A stretch of 56,959 bases of DNA from NCBI RefSeq assembly GCF_014649995.1, contig NZ_BMUC01000004.1, positions 42,831 to 99,789 on the forward strand, read 5' to 3'. The notes beneath the pieces were generated by a model. That model did no database searches. It saw nothing but the letters and a program-made list of their open reading frames with translations, and was not told the DNA's origin. Positions 17,439-30,348 of the stretch are shown piece by piece. The position numbers and the translations under genes were made by a program. Position 1 is the first letter of the stretch; every line of letters starts with the position of its first letter. The stretch is from Streptomyces griseoflavus. GTDB taxonomy: Bacteria; Actinomycetota; Actinomycetes; Streptomycetales; Streptomycetaceae.

Positions 17439-18079
17439 TGATCCGCGTCCTGGTCGCCGAGGACCAGTCAGCCGTCCGCGCCGGACTGGTCCTGATCCTG
17501 CGCAACGCGCCCGGCATCGAGGTGGTGGGCGAGGCGGCGGACGGCGAGCGGGCGGTGGAGCTCGCCCGGGAACTGCGCCCCGACGTGGTGCTGATGGACG
17601 TGCAGATGCCGCGTCTGGACGGGGTGTCGGCAACCCGGCGGGTGGTCGGCGAGGGGCTCGCCGACGTCCTCGTGCTGACCACCTTCGACCTCGACGAGTA
17701 CGTGTTCGGGGCGCTGCGGGCGGGTGCGGCCGGGTTCCTGCTGAAGAACACGGAGGCGAAGGACCTCATCACGGCGGTGCGCACGGTGGCGGCCGGCGAG
17801 GGCATCGTCGCCCCGGCCGTCACCCGGCGGCTGATCGCCGAGTTCGCCGCCAAGCCCACGCGTGCGGCGACGGGGGACGCGGCGGTGCTGGAATCGCTCA
17901 CCCGGCGCGAGCGCGAGGTGCTGTCGTGCCTCGGCGAGGGACTGTCCAACGCCGGCATCGGGGTGCGGCTCGGCATGGCCGAGGCCACGGTGAAGACGCA
18001 CGTCAGCAGGCTGCTGGGGAAGCTGGAGCTGCGCAGCCGGGTGCAAGCGGCTGTACTGGCTCAGGAGTTGGGGATCTAG
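17438..18079 (+). CDS. NarL/FixJ-family response regulator
   Basis: 213-residue regulator. The receiver domain has the phosphoacceptor in VVLMDVQMPRLDG (Asp near residue 54), Thr in VLVLTTFD and Lys in FLLKNTEA. The C-terminal LuxR-type HTH reads LTRREREVLSCLGEGLSNAGIG, with EATVKTHVSRLLGKL as recognition helix. It is translationally coupled to the upstream kinase (AAGGAG at 17425-17430, one-base stop/start overlap). The chitinase directly downstream has its own promoter, so co-transcription is not expected. Confidence 0.93.
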   Translation: MIRVLVAEDQSAVRAGLVLILRNAPGIEVVGEAADGERAVELARELRPDVVLMDVQMPRLDGVSATRRVVGEGLADVLVLTTFDLDEYVFGALRAGAAGFLLKNTEAKDLITAVRTVAAGEGIVAPAVTRRLIAEFAAKPTRAATGDAAVLESLTRREREVLSCLGEGLSNAGIGVRLGMAEATVKTHVSRLLGKLELRSRVQAAVLAQELGI

Positions 18080-18108
18080 CGGACGTCCGGGACGAACCGC
18101 GAGGACGG

Positions 18109-18150
18109 TGGTCCAGACCTATTGACCCGTGGTCCAGACCTTTCTATTCT
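18109..18150 (+). promoter_or_regulatory. Chitinase promoter with 12-bp direct repeats
   Basis: TGGTCCAGACCT occurs at 18109-18120 and again at 18130-18141, 21 bp apart (two helical turns). A TTGACC -35 (18122-18127) and TATTCT -10 (18145-18150), 17 bp apart, interlock with them: the second repeat lies in the spacer. This is the arrangement known for Streptomyces chitinase promoters, and the repeats resemble DasR dre sites (N-acetylglucosamine-responsive repression). Assignment to DasR is inference. Confidence 0.85.
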
Positions 18151-18216
18151 CGCGGCACTGCGGGCGTGATGGCTCAGTCACGTCCACAACGGCTTCTCCC
18201 CATAAGGAGGCGCAGC

Positions 18217-20040
<1,824 letters not shown>

Positions 20041-20073
20041 ACCGCACGGCCCCAGGGCCACAGCCGGCACACG

Positions 20074-20108
20074 GAACCGCCCCCGGACGACGAGTCCGGG
20101 GGCGGTTC
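20074..20108. terminator. Terminator between chitinase and the convergent DUF2550-like gene
   Basis: Perfect 14-bp stem (20074-20087 with 20095-20108), 7-nt loop, 33 bp past the chitinase stop; probably bidirectional. Confidence 0.85.
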
Positions 20109-20186
20109 TCATGTGCTCCGGCGCGCTCCGCCGGCCCGGAGCCCAGGGCCACGTTCACCCTCCCCCGGCGGGCCCTGAACATCGCT

Positions 20187-20636
20187 CTACGCGACGTTCA
20201 CCCGCTGGCCGGGCGGGGCCGCCTCCAGCCAGGCGAGGAAACCGGTCAGCGCGTCCTCGCTCATCGCGAGCTCCAGGCGCGTGCCCCGGTGCAGGCAGGC
20301 GAGGATCACCGCGTCCGACAGCAGCGCCAGCTCCTCCTCGCCCTCGGGGACGCGGCGGCCGGCCACCTCGATCGCGGACCGCTCCAGGACCCGGCGCGGC
20401 CGGGGCGCGTACGAGAAGACACGGAACCACTCGACCCGGTCGCCGTTGTAGCGGGCCACCCCGTACGCCCAGCCCTTGCCGCCGGAGTCACCGGCGGTCT
20501 CGGGGGCGTCCCAGCGCAGGCTGCAGTCGAAGGTGCCGCCGGAGCGCTGGATGAGCCGCCGCCGCAGACCGAAGACGAAGAGCCCCACCACCACGAGCAC
20601 CACGACGATTCCGCACACAGTCAGAGCGAGGACCAT
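20187..20636 (-). CDS. DUF2550-type membrane-anchored protein downstream of the atp operon
   Basis: 149 residues: one N-terminal TM helix (VLALTVCGIVVVLVVVGLFVFGLRRR), then a cytoplasmic domain with GTFDCSLRW, GWAYGVARYNGDRVEWFRVFS and LAMSEDALTGFLAWLEAAPPG. Such proteins sit next to atpC across actinobacteria. ATG 20636 is preferred over the GTG two codons earlier because GGAGG then lies 9 nt upstream. It follows a strong terminator (20693-20740), so it probably has its own promoter. Function unknown. Confidence 0.8.
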   Translation of the reverse strand: MVLALTVCGIVVVLVVVGLFVFGLRRRLIQRSGGTFDCSLRWDAPETAGDSGGKGWAYGVARYNGDRVEWFRVFSYAPRPRRVLERSAIEVAGRRVPEGEEELALLSDAVILACLHRGTRLELAMSEDALTGFLAWLEAAPPGQRVNVA

Positions 20637-20692
20637 CGGCACCGACCTCCTCGTCTCCTAGGTAACGGAACGGAAAAATCATCCAGATCTGC

Positions 20693-20740
20693 CTCAGCCG
20701 CGACCGGCTCCGGATCTCTCCGGTGCCGGCCGCGGCTGAG
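20693..20740 (-). terminator. atp operon terminator
   Basis: Long hairpin: outer 10-bp perfect stem (20693-20702 with 20731-20740) continued by an inner ~11-bp stem with one mismatch and a short TCTC-containing loop. It is 25 bp past the atpC stop. Confidence 0.8.
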
Positions 20741-20764
20741 TGACGTCATCGCACCTCGTCGGGG

Positions 20765-21142
20765 TCAGCGCCCCGCCGTCGCCGCCCGCAGACGGACATC
20801 CGCGCGGCGCTCGGCCTCGGGGTCGTCCTCCGCCTTCGCACGGGCGAGTTCCTGCTCCGCGCTCTTGACGTCGATCTCGTCCGACAGCTCGGCGGTCTCG
20901 GCCAGCAGCGACAGCTTGTCGTCCGCGAACGAGATGAATCCGCCGTGCACGGCGGCGACGACGGTCCCGCCCTCGCGCGTACGGATGGTCACCGGGCCCG
21001 ACTCCAGCACACCGAGCAGCGGCTGGTGACCGGGCATGACGCCGATGTCGCCGGACGTGGTGCGCGCGACGACCAGGGTGGCCTCGCCGGACCAGACCTC
21101 TCGGTCGGCCGCGACCAGCGCGACGTGCAGCTCAGCAGCCAA
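20765..21142 (-). CDS. atpC: ATP synthase F1 epsilon subunit
   Basis: 125-residue epsilon subunit of the central stalk: beta-sandwich (LHVALVAADREVWSGEATLVVARTT, DIGVMPGHQPLLGVLESGPV, VHGGFISFADDKLSLLAE) and the C-terminal helical pair (SAEQELARAKAED). The start is a TTG at 21142, giving M-AAELHV with GAGGAG 6 nt upstream. Starting at further-upstream in-frame codons would add residues with no family counterpart. Last gene of the atp operon, separated from atpD by 131 bp holding three hairpins (21162-21258), unlike the tight spacing elsewhere in the operon. Confidence 0.93.
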   Translation of the reverse strand: MAAELHVALVAADREVWSGEATLVVARTTSGDIGVMPGHQPLLGVLESGPVTIRTREGGTVVAAVHGGFISFADDKLSLLAETAELSDEIDVKSAEQELARAKAEDDPEAERRADVRLRAATAGR

Positions 21143-21161
21143 GGTGGCTCCTCGGGTCACC

Positions 21162-21258
21162 ACCCGGCGGTTGTGCCGGGTGTTGGTTACAAGTCTAGTG
21201 GGCGTAAGAGAGGGGGCGGGACGCGCCCGCCCCCTCAACGGTGAGCCGTGCGGCTCAC
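21162..21258 (-). other. Three consecutive hairpins between atpD and atpC
   Basis: In transcription order: an 8-bp stem (21241-21248/21251-21258), an 11-bp stem (21210-21220/21226-21236, loop ACGCG), and a 7-bp stem (21162-21168/21175-21181). All are perfect inverted repeats. They could attenuate or protect mRNA and so set epsilon-subunit dosage; a TAGACT hexamer between the second and third might be an internal -10. Confidence 0.55.
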
Positions 21259-21273
21259 ATCAGAACCTGGGGG

Positions 21274-23627
<2,354 letters not shown>

Positions 23628-23648
23628 GAGTCAGGTCCCTTCCTTACG

Positions 23649-25238
23649 TCACTTGGCGGCGGACGGGGCGTCCTCGCCGAGCAGCTTGCCGTCGCTGGTC
23701 TCGAACTGCTTCTTGAAGTCCGCGATCGCCTCGGCCACGGCCTGCAGGGTGTCGTCGGACATCTTGCCGCCCTCGCGGATGGAGGTCATGAGGCCCTGCT
23801 CCTTGCGGTGCAGGAACTCCAGCAGCTCCTTCTCGAAGCGGCGGATGTCCGCGACGGGGACCTCGTCCATCTTGCCGGTGGTGCCGGCCCAGACGGAGAC
23901 GACCTGGTCCTCGGTGGACATCGGCTGGTACTGGTCCTGCTTCAGCAGCTCGACCATGCGCTGACCGCGCTCCAGCTGCGCCTTCGACGCGGCGTCCAGG
24001 TCGGAGCCGAAGGCGGCGAACGCCTCGAGCTCACGGAACTGGGCGAGGTCCACGCGCAGACGGCCGGAGACCTGCTTCATCGCCTTGTGCTGGGCGGAAC
24101 CACCGACTCGGGAGACGGAGATACCGACGTTCAGCGCGGGGCGCTGACCGGCGTTGAAGAGGTCCGACTCCAGGAAGCACTGGCCGTCGGTGATGGAGAT
24201 GACGTTGGTCGGGATGAACGCCGAGACGTCGTTGGCCTTGGTCTCGACGATCGGCAGACCGGTCATCGAGCCGGCACCCATCTCGTCGGAGAGCTTCGCG
24301 CAGCGCTCCAGCAGACGGGAGTGCAGGTAGAAGACGTCGCCCGGGTAGGCCTCACGGCCCGGCGGGCGGCGCAGCAGCAGGGACACGGCGCGGTAGGCGT
24401 CGGCCTGCTTCGACAGGTCGTCGAAGATGATCAGGACGTGCTTGCCCTCGTACATCCACTGCTGGCCGATGGCCGAGCCGGTGTACGGCGCCAGGTACTT
24501 GAAGCCGGCCGGGTCGGACGCCGGGGCGGCGACGATGGTCGTGTACTCCAGCGCGCCGTTCTCCTCCAGCGCGCGGCGGACCGACGCGATGGTGGAGCCC
24601 TTCTGGCCGATGGCGACGTAGATGCAGCGGACCTGCTTCTTCGGGTCGCCGGTGCGCCAGTTGTCGCGCTGGTTGATGATCGTGTCGACGGCCAGGGCGG
24701 TCTTGCCGGTCTGGCGGTCGCCGATGATCAGCTGACGCTGACCACGGCCGATCGGGGTCATGGCGTCGACGGCCTTGTAGCCCGTCTCCATCGGCTCGTG
24801 CACCGACTTGCGCTGCATGACCGTGGGGGCCTGCAGTTCGAGGGCGCGGCGGCCCTCGGTCTCGATCTCGCCGAGGCCGTCGATCGGGTTGCCGAGCGGG
24901 TCGACCACGCGGCCGAGGTAGCCCTCGCCCACGGCGACGGACAGGACCTCGCCGGTGCGGGTGACCGGCTGGCCCTCTTCGATACCGCTGAACTCACCGA
25001 GGACGATGGCACCGATCTCGCGCTCCTCGAGGTTGAGGGCGAGGCCGAGGGTGCCGTCCTCGAACTTCAGCAGCTCGTTGGCCATGGCCGAGGGCAGGCC
25101 CTCGACCTTCGCGATGCCGTCGCCGGCAAGGGTGACCGTACCGACCTCCTCGCGCGAGGCTGCGTCCGGCTTGTACGACTGGACAAAGTTCTCCAGCGCG
25201 TCCCGGATCTCCTCCGGCCGGATCGTGAGCTCCGCCAT
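23649..25238 (-). CDS. atpA: ATP synthase F1 alpha subunit
   Basis: 529-residue non-catalytic hexamer subunit. [19 protein letters not shown] start, DGIAKVEGL barrel, P-loop [25 protein letters not shown], and the signature [17 protein letters not shown] are present. ATG 25238 gives the standard N-terminus; the frame reads on upstream through non-conserved sequence. The 134-bp gap to atpH is the largest F1-internal gap apart from that before atpC. Confidence 0.98.
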   Translation of the reverse strand: MAELTIRPEEIRDALENFVQSYKPDAASREEVGTVTLAGDGIAKVEGLPSAMANELLKFEDGTLGLALNLEEREIGAIVLGEFSGIEEGQPVTRTGEVLSVAVGEGYLGRVVDPLGNPIDGLGEIETEGRRALELQAPTVMQRKSVHEPMETGYKAVDAMTPIGRGQRQLIIGDRQTGKTALAVDTIINQRDNWRTGDPKKQVRCIYVAIGQKGSTIASVRRALEENGALEYTTIVAAPASDPAGFKYLAPYTGSAIGQQWMYEGKHVLIIFDDLSKQADAYRAVSLLLRRPPGREAYPGDVFYLHSRLLERCAKLSDEMGAGSMTGLPIVETKANDVSAFIPTNVISITDGQCFLESDLFNAGQRPALNVGISVSRVGGSAQHKAMKQVSGRLRVDLAQFRELEAFAAFGSDLDAASKAQLERGQRMVELLKQDQYQPMSTEDQVVSVWAGTTGKMDEVPVADIRRFEKELLEFLHRKEQGLMTSIREGGKMSDDTLQAVAEAIADFKKQFETSDGKLLGEDAPSAAK

Positions 25239-25372
25239 CTGAGTTCCCTGCTCTCCTTGTTGGGCCCGAAGTTTCACTTTGGGGGGATGGGGACTCCCCC
25301 CTGAAAGAGGTGAATCCTCTGCACGGCCCAACCAGGGCCGTAAGTACGTACTGCCTATTCAGTGTGTGCTGC

Positions 25373-26188
25373 TCAGCTCGACAGCCGGCGGCTCGCGTCC
25401 TCGAGCCGGTCCGCCATGGAGCCGTTGATGACCTCGTCACCGACCTGCACCCGGATCCCGCCGACGACCGCGGGGTCGACGTCGAGGTTGAGGTGCATGC
25501 GGCGGCCGTAGAGCTTCGCGAGGGCGTCGCCCAGGCGCTGCTTCTGCTGGTCGCTCAGCGGCACCGCGGAGGTGACGACGGCCACCATGCGGTCCCGGCG
25601 CTCGGCGGCGAGCTTGGACAGGGACTCCAGTCCCGTCTCCAGGCTACGTCCTCGGGGCGCGGTCACCAGACGCGTCACCAGACGCTCGGTGGCGGCGTCG
25701 GCCCTGCCCCCGAGCAGACTGCGCAGCAGCCCGCCCTTGGAGGAGGCGGGGGCGCTCCGGCTGGTGAGGGCGGCGCGCAGCTCGGTGTCGGAGGAGACGA
25801 TCCGGCCGAACCGGAACAGCTCGTCCTCGACGTCGTCGAGCGCGCCGGCCTTCTGGGCGGCGGTGAGGTCGGCGATGTCCGCCAGTTCCTCGAGTGCGTC
25901 CACCAGGTCGCGGGACTGCGACCAGCGGGAGCGCACCATGCCGGCCACCAGGTCCGCGGCGGGGCCGCTGACCTGCGAGCCGAGGAGGCGCCGGGCCAGT
26001 TCGGCCTTGGCCTCACCGGCCTGCGCCGGGTCGGTGAGGACCCGACGCAGCGACACCTCGCGGTCGAGCAGCGCGGTGACGGCGGCCAGCTCTCCGGCGA
26101 GCGAGCCGGCGTCCACGGACGTGGAGTCCGTCAGCGCGTCGAGACGCTCACGTGCGGCTGCCAGGGCCTCGCGGCTCGCTCCGTTCAT
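25373..26188 (-). CDS. atpH: ATP synthase F1 delta subunit, long actinobacterial form
   Basis: 271-residue peripheral stalk protein, ~95 residues longer than the E. coli subunit. The delta signature lies C-terminally (VTSAVPLSDQQKQRLGDAL, VDPAVVGGIRVQVGDEVIN). The extra length is an Ala/Leu/Asp/Arg-rich helical N-terminal region, as known in actinobacteria, where mycobacteria go further and fuse b to delta. Its ATG overlaps the atpF stop (ATGA), so b and delta are made together. Confidence 0.95.
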   Translation of the reverse strand: MNGASREALAAARERLDALTDSTSVDAGSLAGELAAVTALLDREVSLRRVLTDPAQAGEAKAELARRLLGSQVSGPAADLVAGMVRSRWSQSRDLVDALEELADIADLTAAQKAGALDDVEDELFRFGRIVSSDTELRAALTSRSAPASSKGGLLRSLLGGRADAATERLVTRLVTAPRGRSLETGLESLSKLAAERRDRMVAVVTSAVPLSDQQKQRLGDALAKLYGRRMHLNLDVDPAVVGGIRVQVGDEVINGSMADRLEDASRRLSS

Positions 26189-26733
26189 CGTGCGGCCTCG
26201 GCCTTCTGGTCGAGCTCGTCGAGGAAGCGGTCGATCACGCGGCTCTGCCGGGCGTGGTCCTCGAGGGACTCGCCGACGAGCTTGCCGGCCAGGTCGGTGG
26301 CCAGCTTGCCGACGTCCTGGCGCAGCGCGGACGCGGCGGCCTTGCGGTCGGCCTCGATCTGCGTGTGACCGGCGGCGACGATCTCCTCGCGCTGCCGCTG
26401 GCCCTCGGCCCGCATCTCGGCGATGAGCGCGGCACCCTGCTCCTGCGCCTCCTGGCGCAGACGCGCGGCCTCGTGCCGGGCTTCGGCGAGCTGAGCCTTG
26501 TACTGCTCAAGGACGCTCTGGGCCTCGACCTTCATGGTCTCGGCCTCTTCGATACCGCCTTCGATCGCCGCTCGGCGCTCCTCCAGAACCTTGTTGATGT
26601 TCGGGAGCAGCTTCTTCCAGAAGAAGAAGAACACGATGGCGAAGGCGATGGTGCCGACGAGCAGCTCGGGGCCCGGAGGGAGGAGCGGGTTCTGCTCCTC
26701 ACCGGCCGCCAGCTGCACCAGGTTGGCGATCAC
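26185..26733 (-). CDS. atpF: ATP synthase Fo b subunit
   Basis: 182 residues: one N-terminal TM helix (LLVGTIAFAIVFFFFWKKLLP) and a long charged coiled coil (KVLEERRAAIEGGIEEAE... ALRQDVGKLATDLAGKLVGESL), the stator stalk. The start is GTG 26733; an ATG 3 nt upstream is out of frame and immediately hits TGA. A 4-nt overlap with atpH follows. Confidence 0.95.
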   Translation of the reverse strand: MIANLVQLAAGEEQNPLLPPGPELLVGTIAFAIVFFFFWKKLLPNINKVLEERRAAIEGGIEEAETMKVEAQSVLEQYKAQLAEARHEAARLRQEAQEQGAALIAEMRAEGQRQREEIVAAGHTQIEADRKAAASALRQDVGKLATDLAGKLVGESLEDHARQSRVIDRFLDELDQKAEAAR

Positions 26734-26774
26734 ATCAGTGCCTTTCGTCGAAACGTGTCGGTGAGTAAGGGTTC

Positions 26775-27029
<255 letters not shown>

Positions 27030-27085
27030 TTACTGGACCGGTGGGGGTTGGCCACCGGACGATTGGGGTGCGGAGGTGGGGCGGC

Positions 27086-27904
27086 TCAGTGGTGCTCGGC
27101 GAGAGCACCCTGAACGTAGGAGCAGGCCAGCAGTACGAAGACGTACGCCTGGACGGCCTGGACGAAGAGCTCGAAGAGGATCATGACGATGGTCATGACG
27201 AACGAGACACCGGCGGCCGGGATCATCCAGCTGTTCAGCAGGTACCAGCTGGCGACGGTGAACATCACGAGCAGCAGGTGGCCGGCGAACATGTTGGCGA
27301 AGAGCCGGACCGCGTGCGTGAAGGGCCGGACGAGGACGTTGGAGAAGAACTCGATGACCACGACGAGCGGCAGCACCGCTCCGAGCGACTTGTCGTAACC
27401 GGTGAGGTTCTTGAAGCCGCCCGTGAAGCCGTGCCTCTTGAACGTGAGTCCGAGCCAGACGACGTAGACGACCGCGGCGAGCACCGCCGGGTAGGCGATG
27501 ATCGACGACACCGGGAACTGCGCCAGCGGGATCACGGACCAGATGTTCATGATCCAGATGAAGAAGAACAGCGAGACCATCAGGGGGACGTACTTCTCGC
27601 CCTCCTTCTTGCCGAGGGTCTCGTAGACGATGCCGCGGCGGACGAAGTCGTAGCCGGCCTCACCGACCATCTGCAGCTTGCCCGGCACCACCTTGGCCTT
27701 GCCGAAGGCCGCATAGAAGAAGGTGACGACGAGGAGGGTGGTGATGAGCGCGAGCAGCATCACCTTGTTGAACTCGAACCCTCCGACCGTGGCGATCGGC
27801 TGGAAGAGGAACGAGTGCAGGCCCGGAGCCGGAAAACCACACCCGTTGTCGGACATGATCCGACAGCTCCAGTCAAACGCGAGCTGGGTCTGGTCAGCAC
27901 TCAC
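27086..27904 (-). CDS. atpB: ATP synthase Fo a subunit
   Basis: 272-residue membrane channel subunit. The essential Arg is in RPFTHAVRLFANMFAGHLLL, and the C-terminal helix pair contains LFVQAVQAYVFVLLACSYV. GTG 27904 is chosen: AAGGAG lies 6 nt upstream, and N-terminal codons beyond it have no family counterpart. The N-terminus contains GFPAPGLHSFLFQPI, typical of the family. Confidence 0.95.
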   Translation of the reverse strand: MSADQTQLAFDWSCRIMSDNGCGFPAPGLHSFLFQPIATVGGFEFNKVMLLALITTLLVVTFFYAAFGKAKVVPGKLQMVGEAGYDFVRRGIVYETLGKKEGEKYVPLMVSLFFFIWIMNIWSVIPLAQFPVSSIIAYPAVLAAVVYVVWLGLTFKRHGFTGGFKNLTGYDKSLGAVLPLVVVIEFFSNVLVRPFTHAVRLFANMFAGHLLLVMFTVASWYLLNSWMIPAAGVSFVMTIVMILFELFVQAVQAYVFVLLACSYVQGALAEHH

Positions 27905-28129
27905 CGCGGGCTCCTTCGGCGTGACGCATAGGTACGGCAACCTCGTTGTGTCGGCGCGGCACACGGCCGCGGGTCGGCACCGGACAGGTGTTACGGATGT
28001 GGGGGCGGCTGTGGGGCATTGAGCCTCGCGATCGCTCAGGCGTCAGCTCGGATGCCCGCGCCCGCGATGCCGCAGTTGGCACCGGACGATAGCAGGAGTT
28101 CCCACCGGCCTTTATCGCGCCCCTACCCG

Positions 28130-28567
28130 TCACGACGACGGCCCCGACTTCTCGGACTTCTCACTCTTCGCGGATTCCGGATCGACGTAGAAGAGCTTGG
28201 CCTTCATGTGCGCACGGGCCTGTGCGGCCATCCACACGAGGGTCGCCACGACGAGCGAGATCGCGAACGTCTTCGGGTTGAAGAGCGAGGTGTCCTTGAA
28301 GATCGCGACGAAGATCATGAGCAGCAGGAGCTGTGCGACGTAGAGCATCAGGCCCATGGCCTGGAACAGCTGTGGCAGCGACTTCGCCGTCCACTGCAGG
28401 ACGTACAGGCCGATCCCCATGAACAGGATGGCGAGCACGGCACCGACGGCCGCTCCGAGGGCACCCTTGCCACCGGCCACCGCAGCGCTGACGGCAACGG
28501 CGACCGCACCGGCAGCGGCTGTGGGCACAGCACACTGCAGAAGGTTCCGGACGTCATTGGACGGCAT
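28130..28567 (-). CDS. atpI: AtpI-like membrane protein, first gene of the atp operon
   Basis: 145 residues, four TM helices (LLQCAVPTAAAGAVAVAVSAAV; ALGAAVGAVLAILFMGIGLYVL; AMGLMLYVAQLLLLMIFVAI; TFAISLVVATLVWMAAQARAH) and a charged tail (SAKSEKSEKS). Proteins at this position help assemble the c-ring or act in ion uptake. ATG 28567 has GCGGAG 8 nt upstream. The operon promoter should lie in the 311-bp region before it, where a Rex-like site is seen. Confidence 0.85.
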   Translation of the reverse strand: MPSNDVRNLLQCAVPTAAAGAVAVAVSAAVAGGKGALGAAVGAVLAILFMGIGLYVLQWTAKSLPQLFQAMGLMLYVAQLLLLMIFVAIFKDTSLFNPKTFAISLVVATLVWMAAQARAHMKAKLFYVDPESAKSEKSEKSGPSS

Positions 28568-28878
28568 GGCGGCAACTCCGCATTTCACAGGGGGCAGGGT
28601 GTCGTCATGGACGAGCGTAGACCCCCGGGTCGAGTGTTCATTCCTCGCACCGGTGAACCGTCGCACTGCGGTCCTTCGGCTCTCTCCGGGGTTCTCGTGA
28701 ACGCTATCACAAACTATTTGAGGCAGTCTTTACCTGCCAGGTGTGCCCGGCATCACACATGAGGGTGAAACCGCGCGTCTGAGCGGAACCCCGGCCCCTA
28801 TGTCTGGTATTGGGCGATTCGCACCCCCAACACCGTCCCATAGGGGCACCACGGCTTGGCAATGCTCTAGCCGGATTC
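28568..28878 (-). other. atp operon promoter region (311 bp, no gene)
   Basis: The only non-coding stretch before atpI. It contains the Rex-like palindrome (28695-28712) with a TAGCGT -10-like hexamer in its centre, a small inverted repeat (28722-28726/28734-28738), and a 9-bp inverted repeat with a long loop (28794-28802/28839-28847). It also holds several AT-rich words unusual for this genome. No reading frame looks coding. Confidence 0.55.
28695..28712 (-). promoter_or_regulatory. Rex-like operator (ROP) upstream of atpI
   Basis: On the minus strand it reads TTGTGATAGCGTTCACGA, matching the Rex consensus TTGTGAA-N4-TTCACAA at 12 of 14 fixed positions. Rex senses NADH/NAD+ and represses respiratory genes in Streptomyces. 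The site overlaps a TAGCGT -10-like hexamer (28701-28706), ideal for repression. Binding is not shown here. Confidence 0.6.
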
Positions 28879-30210
28879 TTACCTTGGCCGCGACCGGTCG
28901 CCCAGACGTGCGCGGGAGCCCACGGCGGTCGCCCCGTTGACGCCCGCGACGCCCGCCGCCACCGGCGTGCGGTCCCCGGCGTCCTCGTCCTCAACTCCCG
29001 CCGCTTCAGGGGCAGATGCCTCCGCCGCGGCCGCCGGCGCCCGCCGCCTGCGGTACCGGGGCGGCACGACCGCCTCCGCCCACCGCGGCGCCCGCGGGGT
29101 GAACCGCGGCAGCAGGAGCAGGATGAGGCCGAGCGTCGAGAGGATCACCACACTCAGCACGATCCACATCGACGCCGAGTTCACCGAGTACGTGAGCGCG
29201 CCGAAGGCGATCAGCGCCGACCAGAAGTACATGATCAGCACCGCGCGGCTGTGCGAGTGGCCGATCTCCAGCAGCCGGTGGTGCAGATGGCCCCGGTCCG
29301 CCGCGAACGGCGACTGCCCGCGCCAGGTGCGCCGCACGATCGCCAGGATCAGGTCGGCGGCCGGCACCGCGATGATGGTCAGCGGCAGCAGCAGCGGGAT
29401 GTAGACCGGCACCGTCTGGTGCACGGCCTCCTTCTCCGAACCGGCGAACAGCTTCAGCGCGTCCGGGTCGACCTGACCGGTCACGGAGATCGCGCCGGCG
29501 GCCAGCACCAGGCCGATCAGCATCGAGCCGGAGTCGCCCATGAAGATCCGCGCCGGATGCATGTTGTGCGGCAGGAAACCCAGGCACATGCCCATCAGGA
29601 TCGCCGAGAACAGCGTCGCCGGGGCGGCCGCCTCGATGCCGTACGAGTACCAGATCCGGTAGGCGTACAGGAAGAACGCCGCCGCCGCGATGCACACCAT
29701 GCCGGCCGCGAGACCGTCCAGTCCGTCCACGAAGTTCACCGCGTTGATGGTGATGACGACGAGGGCGACGGTGAGCAGCGTGCCCTGCCACTGGGTGAGG
29801 GCGACCGAGCCGACGCCCGGGATCGGCAGCCACAGGATCGTCAGACCCTGCATGACCATCACGCCGGCGGCGATCATCTGGCCGCCGAGCTTGATCAGGG
29901 CGTCGATCTCGAACTTGTCGTCCAGGACGCCGATCAGCCAGATCAGCGCGGCTCCGGACAGCAGCGCCCGCGGTTCGTTGGACTTCTCGAAGAGCTGGTT
30001 GAGGTTGGTGAGGTGGTCGGCGACCAGCAGGCCCGCGCACAGGCCGAAGAACATCGCGATACCGCCGAGCCGCGGAGTGGGTTCCCGGTGCACGTCACGC
30101 GCCCGGATCTCCGGCATCGCACCGGCCACGATCGCGAACTTCCGTACCGGCCCGGTCAGCAGGTACGTCACCGCGGCCGTGACACAGAGCGTCAGCAGGT
30201 ATTCACGCAC
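28879..30210 (-). CDS. WecA/TagO-type UDP-HexNAc:undecaprenyl-phosphate phosphotransferase
   Basis: 443-residue polytopic enzyme (about 11 TM helices) transferring a sugar-1-phosphate to undecaprenyl phosphate, the first step of wall-polymer synthesis. MraY/WecA family motifs: GPVRKFAI...REPTPRLGGIA, VLDDKFEI (Mg-binding DD), NAVNFVDGLDGLAAG, IFMGDSGSMLIG, RGHLHHRLLEIGHS. The last ~70 residues are an Ala/Gly/Pro-rich cytoplasmic tail. GTG 30210 gives MREYLLTLC with GGGGAAG just upstream. An LCP ligase gene lies in the same block (35552). Confidence 0.92.
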   Translation of the reverse strand: MREYLLTLCVTAAVTYLLTGPVRKFAIVAGAMPEIRARDVHREPTPRLGGIAMFFGLCAGLLVADHLTNLNQLFEKSNEPRALLSGAALIWLIGVLDDKFEIDALIKLGGQMIAAGVMVMQGLTILWLPIPGVGSVALTQWQGTLLTVALVVITINAVNFVDGLDGLAAGMVCIAAAAFFLYAYRIWYSYGIEAAAPATLFSAILMGMCLGFLPHNMHPARIFMGDSGSMLIGLVLAAGAISVTGQVDPDALKLFAGSEKEAVHQTVPVYIPLLLPLTIIAVPAADLILAIVRRTWRGQSPFAADRGHLHHRLLEIGHSHSRAVLIMYFWSALIAFGALTYSVNSASMWIVLSVVILSTLGLILLLLPRFTPRAPRWAEAVVPPRYRRRRAPAAAAEASAPEAAGVEDEDAGDRTPVAAGVAGVNGATAVGSRARLGDRSRPR

Positions 30211-30348
30211 GGGCTTCCCCACAGATCTCGCTGGCCATCACAGCCCCACACCCTAGCGAGGGGCGCATACGAGTGGGGACTTCCGGGTAGCGACGATGGT
30301 TGCACGTCCGGCTGTGCGACCGGACCGGACACCCGCCGGCGGGGCACC

